This document shows positions 22,771 through 35,100 of a stretch of DNA of 64,000 bases, piece by piece; positions within the stretch are counted from its first letter, which is position 1, and each line of letters opens with the position of its first letter. Both the position numbers and the translations under genes were made by a program. Under the pieces are notes generated by a model. It did no database searches. It was given only the letters and a program-made list of their open reading frames with translations, and was not told where the DNA came from. Source of the stretch: Callaeas wilsoni (taxonomy: Eukaryota; Chordata; Aves; Passeriformes; Callaeidae); the NCBI GenBank assembly GCA_013398955.1, contig VWPU01009669.1, positions 124,001-188,000 on the forward strand. Direction: 5' to 3'.

Positions 22771-25700
22771 CCATTTTCTATAGCATATTCACACTTGCAT
22801 GCACTCAGATCTAAAGAGTATGTACAAGGTATATGCCTGTGAGAAATTCTCCTCAAATTCAGTGAAGTACTCACATCACATACCTGTGCATTTTCTCAGT
22901 GAGTGAAGGGTTGACCCTTGAGGACTGGGGGTATCAGCCCAGAATCTGTCATTGCCGTTTGTCAGTGGTTCTCCAAATACAGCAAAAGTTGGAGTTCGCT
23001 GGCTCTGACGGGTGCTCGGAGGGAGGTGCTGATCACAGCTGGCTGTGGTCCAGGAATGGTCAAAAGGTCCCACTTAGGACTGCTGTTTACAGGGCCACAA
23101 GAGTCATAATATTACTCCATCCTGGCCCCAATTTGGGTTGGTAACTTTCTTTGAAAGTTTGATATCAAAAATATTATTCCACATGGGCTGTTTTTCAGGC
23201 AAGAAAAATAATTTTCCAAAACTATTTGTTAAAAAAAAAAAAAAAAACAACAAACAGGAGCTCATTGGACAGTGCTATTTCTAGGAACAGAGAGTTTCCA
23301 ATAAGCTCCAGAGGAGTTCAGCTCATGTGTTGCTCCTCAATGCTGAGGCCTAACAAGCATTTCTCAGATCATAGTGTGGCCTGGAGCGAGGGAGATTCCA
23401 CCACAGGTAGTAATTCAAATAAAATATCTGAAACAACTGCTTAAAACTATACTACTTGTATATACAAACAGCAAATATGCCTCAGAATTTTTAATTCTCT
23501 TATATTTACAGAAGTCATAAGTTCCAGTTTCCTAGTAAAGGGAAAACCTTTTACCTATGATTTACATAATCTTACATTAGATATGCAATGTAACACTAAC
23601 CATCTAAGTCATATCAAGGCTTGGAATGTTACCACATGTGGATTTATGAAGAATATGTTTAGGACCATCAAGAACTAAAAGAAAATATACCAATAATGAA
23701 TAGATCACTGATCCACTTGCAGCTCAGGTTTTATGTGAATAATTTCAGAGAAATTTAAAGAAAATAGCAGAAGACAAGCATAACTGCAGAGTGACAATGA
23801 TTCAGAATAATACTACACTTGCCTTGAAAGTGTAATTAGGAGGGAGAATGTCACTAACTTCAGATAAATAGGAGAATGAAAGAAACAAGGGGCACCAAAA
23901 GAAGTTAAAGTCCTGAACAGAAAAATATTGAAACATGAACATTCATAGAACGTATGAAAATGCAAGCCAACATATGGAGAAGATGTACGTATCTTCAAGA
24001 GACAGGAAATCTGAAAGCAGGAGCAAACAAGTGGCTAGAGACTGTGATATTCCAGGCAGAGGGAAAGAAGCTGATTTCAAAGAGAATTTGACTTGAGAAT
24101 TGATAAAGGAGCCATGAATGAAAACAGAAAACCTCACTATAGACCTCCTCTACACCTTCATGGGAAATATTAAATTCTAGTCTGATCATGCAATTTACAC
24201 ACATATGAAGGTGTCAAGGGAAATAGTGAGGGTGAAATAGGTAGAAGAGGAAAAAAGAAGGAAAGTCTCTATAGTACTACAATTAAATAAAATTTTAGAA
24301 TAGTGCCCAAATGAAAAGATGGAAGTCAGTAGTGACATTCAACCTACTCAAAGATGCTGCCATCATCTACTCTTTAGAAACTTGGAGGTGTAGAATATCA
24401 TTGATATTTAAGAGAGACACTACAGAAGAACACACTACAAAGTCTCATATATAAGAAAAAATTATAATAAAGCTTGCTGTCCACCATCTAGTTTTATGGT
24501 TTCATTTTTTAATTCAGCTACTCCAGCGTGATGATCCATTTCACTTGAGCATATCTATACAGGTATAAACAATCTGCAATCTTGAGAAGGCTTTTAAACT
24601 CTTATTTTTAGCATCAAAGACTTTGACTCAACATGAGCAGAAAGGTTTTTAAATCCTTGTCCTTTATCCCAAAAGTATTCGCTGCTCCAGAGTTAGACTT
24701 TATTTAGCCCACCATATTGATATTAATTTTCAGTGCTGCAAGTTGGAATGTCAGTGTACATTAACACCTGATCTATAAAGGGAATGCTGAGATCTCACTG
24801 GAAGTATTAGTCACTGTGCCCCGGGAATGCAGGGTGTTTTTGTTTGTGTTCTTGGCTCAAATGTCTGAGCTAGACATGTCTCGATTCTTAACAAAACATA
24901 CACACATCAGATTCATTATCTAGAAACACTTCAGGATTAGAAACTTTCTCCAACTTATATAGCAATTACTAACCTCCATGATACATTAATTCTTTTTGAC
25001 GGGCAAGAGGTCAGCGCAATCTAACAAAAATACAGTTCCTTAAACTATGTATTCTTTACCTACAGGCAAGTAACTTGTTTTCCCTTTTTCTCTATCTCTT
25101 TCTTCTTAAGAAAACCCTTCAATAACTTTGTTTTTAACAAGGAGGTCTTTTAGTTCAAGATTTGCACTGTCACTAACTTCACAGCTAACTGGAGATCTCA
25201 TAGAGAAATCAGTCTCATCTTGAATTTTTTTTTTTAGGTTCATAGTTACAACAAATCACAAGATGATTTCTCAGTCTTATTGATAGTTACCTGGCTACTC
25301 CAGAGGTCACTTCTACCAATTCTACTTCTAGATACAGCCCGAGGTAGCATTTCATTGCCTAACATACTCTGTTTCATCTGCTCTCACCTACCAAATACTT
25401 GGATCTCTCTATTATAGTACAACCATCAGAGTTACACTTCATTTCCCCTTTTTATCCCATATTGCTCTTTTACAACTTTACATCTAACCTGCTCAAGAAT
25501 TCTCAGGAATTCCCATCCCAGAATACATTTCTTCATAAATTCTATAGACCTAACTGTATTGTCATCCTTTTTTGTGTCCCCAGCCTTTTTTTGCTGTTGT
25601 TTTGTTCAAGAAGTGGTCAAGTATCATGTCCTCTACTTCCAAAGAGAGGCTTTATTTAAATAGAAGAAAAATAATAGAGCTGATGTTTTCTGTATTACTG

Positions 25701-26771
25701 CAACTAGACAACTGCCACAGTTAACTCACCACTAACCCTTTAAGCATAAAGAGCATTTGTAATTATTTGCTGATGTTTATTTTATAGTATTAATTACATA
25801 ATAACTTGTTGAACACTTGCACATGATCATAACGAAAACTAGGAAGAAAAGGGAAAGAAGCACGATGTAATTAAAGTCAAGGTAAATGAAAAATGCATCA
25901 TCAGACAGTTTCCATGGAAATACAAAGCTGTGAAACCTTTTCTTTAGTGTTTTCAAACAATCCTCTTTATTTAGATACCTGAAGCAAGACTTCCACTCTA
26001 TACAATTAAAGCATCTAAACCAAATTTTACCATCAAAATATATTCGATTATATCACGCAGACTTTCTGACCATGAAATTTATGACAGCTCCAAATGAAAA
26101 GCACCTACACATTCGATCAATTCCTGAGTACCGGAAATGTTTTCATTATCAGGAAATAAAAAAGTGAACTTTCAGAAAAAAATAGAGAAAATTTAAGGTT
26201 GCCATAAATGTATTTATAATATTATACTTCAAAAAGGTACAAAACTCTAGGTACCCCCATCATCTAAAAAAGGAGATGCATAACAGACCAGGCAAAATTA
26301 CTCTGAAACAAAAAACTGTCATAAGAACACTCAGTCTCAATCAGCATTCTGTTGGATGATACAATCTACATCTGTTGCTTGTTGAACACGCATTTTTTGG
26401 AACTTAAAAAAAGCCCCAGGTACTGTTAGAAGAGATTTTGTGTTCCATTAGCTCATTTGATAGGCCGAAGGTTCTCTCTCTATCTCTATGCTCTCCAGGT
26501 GCTAGGAAAAAGTTACCTACTAGTACTAGGAAACCACAAGCACACATTCCAAGTTATTAAATCTCACTTAAATCATGCTATGTCAACACACAGAGAAAAA
26601 TATTTCACTTTCATTTAGTTAGTCTGGAGTACATTATGTTTCTTTCTTAAAAATTAGCTCAGATTTCATTTCAAGTCTCCTGGTACTTGCAATTTTAAGT
26701 TTGGAATTCCCTAACCACAGCAGCACAAATGTAACATTCCCTCTTTTTGCCTTGTTCAAGTAATACTGCAA

Positions 26772-26795
26772 GTGTGTGTGTGTATATATACACAA
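26772..26795 (+). repeat. (TG)n(TA)n alternating tract
   Basis: About six GT units run directly into four TA units and then CACA. Alternating purine-pyrimidine DNA of this kind is a common polymorphic microsatellite and can adopt Z-form. Confidence 0.8.
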
Positions 26796-28309
26796 CTCCA
26801 CTCATTTCATGAACAGCACCATTTTTATAAATTCAGATACATATTCACGATTGTTGTACAGACATAACTTTAAAGCATTCTTTCACTTCACACCTATGTT
26901 AGTATTCTGTGTGAAATGATGGAACAGCAGTCTCACTCTTCAAGCAGATTCCAAAGCTTGGGCTCCAATAGGTGAGAGAAGCAAAATAAGAAAAACACAT
27001 CATATTTACTTTGCAACTTAAATTATTTGGGGGGTTATTTTTCTTTCAGGATACATTGTTCTTTCCATTATCTAACATTCATGGATTTTTTAAATGCAAA
27101 TAGTTTTCAGAAATTAAAAAACAAAGAAAAACCATCATAAACAGAATTTAGGGAGTATAAAGACTTGAAAACTTGTAGGCCTCCATATTCACAGAATTTT
27201 GCAACAAGCATATATATTTTCAGCCTCAGAATACAACTTTGGGAGAGCAGTGAAAGAAATCAGTCTTTCATTCATTAATTTGACAAGAATACATTACATT
27301 AAATTATTCATGACTATGAGATATGAGAGGTACATTTTCTGTACTAACAGACAGCTGAAGTGGATTTCAGCCAGTATTACAAGTTACATAGATCTCGTTT
27401 GGCAGTCACAATTAATGACTTGTAAAACTACAACCAGAAATCTTACTTGTTTTACAGAATTTTCCCTATTTGTCAATATTTGGTACTTCAGATAGCTACA
27501 ATTAAATCTCTGAGGCTTCAAAGTAATTTTAGGTTCCCAGATCAACACCCCTTGGTTCCCAGACCAACATACATCTCCCACCAAAATAGTCTCTGCTGTA
27601 TGTATGAAGAATCTGTTACGCAATATTCAGACTAGAAAAAATAATTTCTGTTTATGCCATAGCAGATCTAAGAATACAATCTATTGCAGAATTTCAGAGA
27701 TTTACAAAGTCACGACGATGTCTTTATGTCTTTTTCAACGTGTTGCCTATACATCTCTGTCTTCTGTACATTAAGTTAGCTCAGGGAAACAGGGAGATAT
27801 ATCTGGTCAGTGGCATTCACACACAAACTAGGAGCAACTTGGTAAGTCTCCTAAAGTATAAGACAGACCTACAAATTCTTGAATCAAGAAAACAACAGAC
27901 AATTTGCCATTTATCTAAGACCTGTAAAAAAAAACTGGAAGAAGAAATACATACTAAGGGATGTCTGGCTGGACTATTCACGAAGATTTTAAAGCAACAA
28001 TATAGACGGAAAGGTGCAAAACATACAAAACAAAAATACATTTGGAACTCTTCCAGGTATGTTGCACAAAGGCAAGGAGGAAATATGGGATACACCAATT
28101 ACATTTACATGCATGTGTGTTATAAAATAATTGCTTCTTTATTAAATTGAAGCCACATGGGAAAGACTTTTCTGATTCTGATGTAATTAATCCCCATACT
28201 CTTTTTTAAGAGCAAATGAGTAAGCAAAATAAAAAAGAAAAAAGCCATGTTTCTCACTTGTCAACAGGTTGAAAATCAAAGGAACCTTGGATATTCTGTG
28301 ATCAACAGC

Positions 28310-28343
28310 CTGACAGATAAAACAGTCTGACAGATAAAACAGA
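28310..28343 (+). repeat. 17-bp tandem duplication
   Basis: CTGACAGATAAAACAGT at 28310-28326 is followed at once by a second copy at 28327-28343 that differs only in its last base. It looks like a small local duplication. Confidence 0.8.
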
Positions 28344-30172
28344 AGTAGAATGTTAATTAGCATTTAATTTGCTTCTGCAGTAAAGAACAAAATAATTGTT
28401 TCCATTTATCTAAAGCATATGGGGGAAGCAATACATTATTATAAAATCGTCAGTTCAATTTGTGCTATGTGTGTATTAGGGTGTCAAAAGTAGGTAAATC
28501 CTTAATTCAAGAAGCATTGGATTTAACTTATTTTGCACTAAATAAAGTTGCGTATACCGATTTGTTAAGAGTTGCAGAATAATCTTCAGATTACATATTG
28601 CTTTTGTTTGTTTTAATGAACAAGCACTTGTATGCTTTCCAAGAATGTAACCTGTAAGTGATATTTCCCTCAACTATCACTGCAGAAATCAGTTTGTGCC
28701 TTAAGCGAGGGGGGAGTGAGAGCAGAGGAGAAGAAAAGGTCACTTTTAAATGGCCACTTCCTCACCGTTTTACACATATGAACAGACTTGACAAGAAGTT
28801 AAATTTGAGCACAGCTGTACCTATTCTTGAAGGCTAGGGGTACAAAATGGAACAGCAGCAAAGAAGTGGCAAGTCATTAGCTTGTGTTAAAGGACATACA
28901 GAGAGTCCTGCAGTCTTTGGCACGATTAAAACTCCTGTGAGATTTCTTTTTTTTTATGACAACTGATGGAAGAGAATTTTGTGGAATCTCTGCTAGATGC
29001 TGCTGCTTTTGAAAATCGTGTGGACTTTTATAGCTTATAATAAAATTGAGATAAGACACATAAGTTTGTAAAAAGGAGACTTATGAGATCCAGAATCAGA
29101 GCTAGAAATAACAGTGGGGCTAAAACCAATGTGTCAAAAGATTATCTGATAGTTAGGGGAAGTGGAACTATCAGATTCCTTCCCCTCCCATCATATGTTT
29201 CAGAGAGATTTGGAACAGCCCACTGAAAACAAATAGTACACAGTAATGTGCTATTATAAAACAGCTTTTAGAAGCAACTATTACTTCAGTTACTTTGAGT
29301 AATTCAGTCCCTAAATTTCTGTACTGCTAAAAACATCAAAGTGGTCAACTGCTGAAGTAGTTCTATGGCAAAAATTGTGTAAAATACAGTAATTATAAGA
29401 GTCCTGTAGTACATGCTTCCATTGTACACTTCATTCCAAGATTATGCAGCACATGCTTCCAGATAATAAGAAATCCACAAATATACTTCCAGAATCTTAA
29501 CTAAAGAAGAGGTGGTCATAAAATAAAATAAATTTTTTTTAAAAATTTAAAAAAAAAAATTTAAAAAGTTGATATATACATGGAAATATATCTGTTCTAG
29601 GAATATATAGAGAGCTGGAAATAAGTAATCCAAATCCAGGTGTATTGGTCTGTCTGTTAGTTAGAGCAACTGGTAAAGATGAACAGTGCAAACACTTTGA
29701 AGGAAAGTGCAAAACTTTTGAAGTGAATGTTACTGAACTGGAGGGATGAAAGGCATGGCAGAAAAAAAGGGATGGATTAAACCTGTATTGTATTGCTCTC
29801 AAACAAACACTAATTACAAAAAGTAAAAGGAACCACTGAAAGCTCAGTAATTCTTTAACTTAACATTCTTTCCAGAAATTTTAGAAAGGTAGTGAAAATG
29901 TGTGTATTGTTAAAAAAACACACCATTTGGAATTATTACTCCCTTTTCTTGTACTAACATTTCCAGAGAATACCTGTAAAAAAAAGTTGTCTTGGTTGTA
30001 CATGTGTTACATCACACACTAGACGGGACAACAAAGTATTAAAAGAGTTAGAAGTCAGAGAAAAGATAATTGTGGAGATTTAAAGGGTAAACAAGAAGGA
30101 TTGAATAATACATCTATTAGGCTGTAAGCATGACACTGATCATGGATAAAAAGGAGAATAATTAAATAATAG

Positions 30173-30226
30173 TATAATTACTTCCTGTTAGTAAGTTAGT
30201 TTTAGTTATAATTACTTCCTGTTAGT
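30173..30226 (+). repeat. 20-bp direct repeat, 34-bp spacing
   Basis: TATAATTACTTCCTGTTAGT occurs at 30173-30192 and 30207-30226. The intervening bases also contain GTTAGTTTTAGT, so the whole may be a decayed tandem duplication. Confidence 0.75.
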
Positions 30227-30829
30227 TTACGGAAATGGCTCTTGACTAATATTTGTTAGATACTGTTCTCCAAAAATTTAATCATTATTATTTACTACAA
30301 TAAAAGACAATAGCATTTATTTTAAATATTGTTTCTAAGTGGAGAGATCTCAAATCCTAAAGCATAATTGCTGCTAAATGAGTACACGTTTGTGAAATTC
30401 CATTCTTGTGTATGTGCTCTTCAGTAAATTCATTGGTGACTTGAGGGGAGAAAAAAAACCCCCAAAGTCGGGGGTCATAAAACTCAAAGGTGAATCAAAG
30501 CTTTAGGAAACAGTTCACAAAGAGGACTAGTGAAGAGTAGTCTTGTGGTTTAATCAGGTTCAAGGGGAAAGAAAACTTTTGACACAGCTGGACAATTTAA
30601 ATGAACTATGGGATGTAACAGCAGAAAAAGTTTTGGATAATCGTTCATTAATATAATTTACTATAAATACAGCTGTGATTAAATCCACAAATAAAAGCCA
30701 AAGATGCCTAAATTAAAACTCTGAATAAGGGAGGAAGCTGATATCTGATGGCAGCTATAGGAAAACAATAAAAAATATCATCTTCTGCCTTAGTATTTCA
30801 ATAAAAGAAGGCTGCAGAGGAATAAGAGG

Positions 30830-31085
30830 AGGCTTGGAAAAGAGTCACAATGGCAATTATATGATTGATAAACATACCTTAGAGACAGGTTCCAGAATCT
30901 AAATCCATTTATCTTAGCAAAGAAAAGGTTAAGAGGTGATTTGATCTAATGTGTTAAGTAGCTACACAGGGATTAATAATCTAATAAAAGGGAGTTTTTT
31001 CAGTCTCTTTTAAGAGCAGCACGGATCTAGACAAATACAGATTTGACATTTTTAACCATTAGTATAACTAAGTATGATGTGAAAA
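30830..31085 (+). mobile_element. Ancient CR1 LINE fragment, + strand
   Basis: Reads like the C-terminal part of an old CR1 ORF2 followed by decay. Landmarks in order are GAGTCACAATGGCAATTATA near 30841, ACATACCTTAGAGA near 30871, AGCAAAGAAAAGGTTAAGAG near 30917 (the conserved lysine/arginine-rich LSKRRLRG-like turn of CR1), GATTTGATCT, and a later AGACAAATACAGATTTGACA near 31030. Stops interrupt every frame. No octamer tail is present. Boundaries are approximate. Confidence 0.6.
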
Positions 31086-32794
31086 ACTCCAAGCACTGTG
31101 GAGAATTCTCTCTCTCTCTAAATGAAAAGTATTTCAACAGAAGTATTATTGGTATATACTACCTGTAGCTTATCCCAAAATGGGATAAAACAGTTCTGAG
31201 ACAATAGAGAAGAGACTGTGATCTAGCTTTAGTGCTGCTACACAATCCTCTCAGACACTCCCTAATTATTTCTGAAGATTTATATATTTTCACCCACTGC
31301 ACTCAACTATAGAACGTTCCTCTTAGCTTTATTTACCTTCCAATAGCACTTCAGTGTTATTCAGTCTACCTCAGAAATTCCATTTGATGAATACCTACAT
31401 TTTGCAGCAATGACCAAAGAAAACCAAAAAGCTTCTGTTTTCACTAAAAAACCTACAATTTATATTTAGAAAATAGATTGACTCAGTGGAATATTCTTTC
31501 CATGTCTATCAAATCACTCCTAGCAAGATATTTTTACGAAAGTCACAAACAAATGCAACGGTGGTGCTTTATAAAATAATAAACTCCAACAAAACACAAT
31601 ACAACAGTAAACAAAAGAAAATCATCTTTGCATCTAACTTGAGTACACATGAACTTCAGGGTACTTGCTTGATATCTTCAAAAGACAGAGAAAATAAATC
31701 CTTTTCCTTAGACCATGAAGAGTTGCAATGCATGCTCACCACAAAAGATTTCTCATTCATATTCAGCTCAGGATCACGCATCTTCTGTGATATGAGAAAC
31801 TCGCACAAAGGCAGGATTTGCTAAACTGTCTGCACCTCCCTCATTCGGACTTTTTCCTTGTACGTTGCAAGTACAGCCCTTCTGCTCCAGCACCAAGAGC
31901 ACAACTCGGCATGGAGGTTTCTCCTTCAGCCTAGAACTCAGCTGTTCAGGAGGGAAATACTCTTTCCACTCCCGTTTCACATGTGGTCATGTAGAACCTC
32001 GGGTAAATAACCAAGGCCTCCAAAGTTTCCTTAAATTTTACCTCTTGAACCTCTCTTTTTTTACTGTAGATTTGCATCTGCTGCTAGGTGAAACTAGTGT
32101 CTGCCTAATTCCAGCAAGGTTGTCTCAAGTGTTCGTGATTACATATGAAAATAAAGACAACTGTGATCTTTTGAAATGCTGGTAGAAGTCTATTTCCAAA
32201 TCCCTATGTTTTAACATATTGTTTACACTGCTTTTTGGGCACTATTCACCAAAAACCTCATTTTATTTAGTCTGAAATCGTGTTTTAAAAGAAGGATTAT
32301 TGATGATCTATAACTATCAATAATGTTATTAAAATAACCTTATTTGTGCGACAGATATCAGAGGACCCTAGAACAGACCCAAGCCCAATTCTATGTGTCA
32401 CTGCACAGATTAACTGTACTGTAGTTCAACTCAGAGTCAGAAAAAAGCAGCACTGTTTTCACATTTACAGACAGGGAACTGTATCAGCAACAGTAAACAG
32501 AAAACTATTGGTTGTTTCAAGACTGAGTCACCCAGAACCCTTATTCAATGAAAAACCCATGTAAGCTTGTACATCAGCAGACTCAGAAAAAATGTAGAAT
32601 AGATTTTTCTCTACCTAAATCTGTGCACTGCTAAACTATTTTTAAGTAGAAAGTAGCAAAACTTGAGGAAAAACGAGCATATACTACAACTCATGCAGGT
32701 CCTGAATTAACCATACTCAACTATATTAGAAAGCATATTATTGTTTTTCTTCCTTTACAATTAATTCCCGAACCTTACTTGGTACTCTCAAACG
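31086..32794. other. Unique DNA, no gene seen
   Basis: A CT run lies at about 31112-31119. A somewhat GC-richer patch lies at 31820-32010. Open frames of 112 and 106 codons (31486-31824 and 31865-32185, both +) and a short minus-strand frame overlap each other with no recognisable domain. I assign nothing. Confidence 0.5.
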
Positions 32795-33019
32795 AAAAAG
32801 GAAAAGGAAAAGGAAGAGGAAGAGGAAGAGGAAGAGGAAGAGGAAGAGGAAGAGGAAGAGGAAGAGGAAAAGGAAAAGGAAGAGGAAAAGGAAGAGGAAA
32901 AGGAAGAGGAAAAGGAAGAGGAAAAGGAAGAGGAAAAGGAAGAGGAAAAGGAAGAGGAAAAGGAAGAGGAAAAGGAAGAGGAAAAGGAAGAGGAAAAGGA
33001 AGAGGAAAAGGAAGAGGAA
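32795..33019 (+). repeat. Pure-purine minisatellite, 6-mer into 12-mer
   Basis: About 225 bases contain only A and G on the + strand. After a short GGAAAA start, 32812-32868 is roughly nine copies of GGAAGA, and from about 32877 to 33019 there are about twelve identical copies of the 12-mer GGAAGAGGAAAA. It gives long low-complexity frames (Gly-Lys-Gly-Arg on +, Phe-Leu or Ser on -) that are artefacts of the repeat. Homopurine tracts this long can form triplex DNA and are hard to sequence. Confidence 0.95.
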
Positions 33020-33020
33020 N
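33020..33020. other. Single-base assembly ambiguity (N)
   Basis: One N exactly at the end of the purine minisatellite. The repeat may be longer in the genome than shown. Confidence 0.9.
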
Positions 33021-34649
33021 CTATAAAGAGCAAGCTTACAGCAAAAAAAGACAACTCTAGCATATCGAATGTATATTTTCTGAAAAAAAAAACCTATAAA
33101 TTTTCTCAAAGTGTTACCAAAAAACTCTTTCTATGGAAAGGATTCCAGTGAACAAAACAAAAATGTGTTCTGGTCCTTCATCACATATTCTCCTCTTAAA
33201 TAGTGAAGAAAACAAATCCAATTCTTACTTGAGAAATTTAGACACAACATGCAACAAAAATATTTTTTAGAGGCTATTAAGTACTAAGAAAGACTTTTCA
33301 ATGGGTCTAGTGGCTTTGTGACTTATATATGTAACTGAGAAAAGGAAAAAAATGAGGCAACAAAACAAGGAAAATGGAAACAAGGGGATTCGATGGAAGA
33401 AAAGAACCACTTATATCCCAAATATGTATTTGTATATGTGGACTTTTGCTAATTCTCCGAAGTGATACAGTCATCAACCTTTCCCATTTCGCAAAAGACA
33501 CCCATATATTGATAAAAATGATTTTTTACATTAAATACTTCAGTAGTTCTCTCTTACATTTCAGGATTTAATTTGAGAATTTCTTTTTAACCTTTTATTT
33601 GTAAACAAATCCTGGCCTCCCTATTTGCACAAAATGCACACAAACATCTCCCAAAATGTCACATTATTGTTTACAACGTCATTCTCCACCTTTATTCAGT
33701 CAAAAAAAAAAAAAGTTGAATTTAATACACTATTTTAAGCAAATATTTTAAACCATCAACTTGTCCAAACAGGCAATGCATTTCCAGACAGAGAAGAAAC
33801 TACCTCAGTGACTTGCCTTTCCGCTCCTTGTTTGAGCACTGGGCTAAACTCACAGTTTTCAAGACCGTAAGTATTCAAGTAGTCATGAAAAAATGAGATC
33901 TATGCAAACAAAAAAAGCACTTCAACATGAATTTTCAAAATAAGGAAAAACTTGTTTATGAGCATGTGCATACGGAAACACCACAAAAAGACAACAAATT
34001 TGAGAAATAATATAGAGGACTTTCACTAAGGTCATGCTGAATAATATGATGTGTGAATTTGTCTGATAGCACATGAGGAGAATTTTAAATGAAGAAATGT
34101 CACATACTGTCTGCTGCAGAGAAAAATGCTGTTTGCTGCTTCTTCATTAAAATTTTACCAGACAACTAATGTTTTCAACATTTAAGAAAGTTAAATAAGG
34201 ATAAGATTTTAAATGCAGACAATTCAAAAAATGTATTATAAGAATTACATGAATATTTCAGGGGTGGGGTAAAAAAATCACTATAATTTATATTTAATTT
34301 TCTTATATTCATAATTTAGTGCCGTATCACAACAAAAATGTTATGATAAAAATACTAATCAGTTGACCTCAAAATCCAGCCTGGCAGTTCTTATGTATTC
34401 AGAACAATATATAAGCATGCTGTTTAAGGGTACATAGAAATCCCTTTTGTGTCAACAGGAAAATAAACCTGTGCTTAAGTGCTCTCCCATGTTACTTACC
34501 ATAATATTTTATTTGAATTGCTTATTCCTATTTGAAATCTAAATGACAAAAGGGAAAAATAATACCAAGAAGCTCAAGAATACTGCAAAGAATTTAAATG
34601 AAACAAGCATGTTCTTACTGCAGTCTTCTAAATGGGTTAATTTGGACCT
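33021..34649. other. AT-rich DNA, no gene seen
   Basis: No gene or repeat family recognised. Short A runs lie near 33084 and 33702-33714. Open frames are short and overlap on both strands. Confidence 0.55.
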
Positions 34650-35100
34650 TGGATGCAAAATCTAGGAAACGTCAAGTAGGAGTGGGAAATGATTTAATGG
34701 CAACATCTGGCATTAGTGAGGCTTCTACTGATTCATTTCTCCATGATTCAGAAAGGTTTCCGACAAACTAGAAAGGGTTCAGAAGGAAGCTACAAAAAGA
34801 GTCTTAAGTCTAGAAAATTATGAGCTGCATAAAATTAAAAGTTAAATCCATTTATTTTAGATCCCAAAAGGTGAAGGAATGGTTGCAGTATCACAGAAAG
34901 TTGTGCATACAGAGAGAGGTAGTAGCATTGTGATTTTCTTCTGCCCCACCTCCCCACTGTTGTGATATGATATAAAGTCAATTGTAGACAAATTTAGAAT
35001 AAAATAAGCTGCAAAATTTTAAACAGGCCAGTGGAACACAACTGGGACATTTTCTATCACCGAAGCATCTAATATAATTTTTAAAAGAAATATACATTCA
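34650..35100 (+). mobile_element. Ancient CR1 LINE fragment, + strand
   Basis: A second old CR1 C-terminal ORF2 remnant in the same orientation as the one at 30.8 kb. Landmarks in order are TTTGGACCTTGGATGCAAAA (34640-34659), TGGCATTAGTGAGGCTTCTA near 34709, CGACAAACTAGAAAGGGTTC (34762-34781), the TTTTAGATCCCAAAAGGTGA segment (34855-34874), AGACAAATTTAGAATAAAAT (34986-35005), and a CCAGTGGAACACAACTGGGA segment (35028-35047), which corresponds to the conserved 'WNxL' turn near the CR1 C-terminus. About 100 bases of foreign-looking sequence (34880-34985) interrupt it. All frames are broken. Confidence 0.6.

Larger units (their letters stand above)
22771..30829. other. Mostly unique AT-rich DNA, no gene seen
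   Basis: A GC-richer patch with CpGs at about 22880-23115, next to the CR1 remnant, is unassigned; it could be more of the same insertion or another element. A poly-A run lies at 23230-23247. A TG/TA alternating tract lies at 26772-26795. Short direct repeats lie at 28310-28343 and 30173-30226. A/T-only low complexity lies at 29519-29568. The 136-codon + frame at 27740-28150 has no recognisable domain and a basic, random-looking composition. Confidence 0.5.

Noticed and set aside
22880..23115. GC-richer patch beside the CR1 remnant as CR1 ORF1 or 5' UTR
   Set aside because: The position would fit, but I could not match any ORF1-like residues or 5' UTR wording.
27740..28150. 136-codon + frame with basic middle part
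   Set aside because: No domain, no codon pattern, and opposed by an equally long minus-strand frame; probably chance.
32795..33019. Regular repeats considered as a CRISPR array
   Set aside because: The unit is a 12-mer without spacers, purely A and G, in vertebrate DNA. It is a minisatellite.
32738..33109. Open frames of 91-123 codons on both strands
   Set aside because: They are translations of the purine minisatellite (Gly-Lys-Gly-Arg, Phe-Leu and Ser repeats), not genes.
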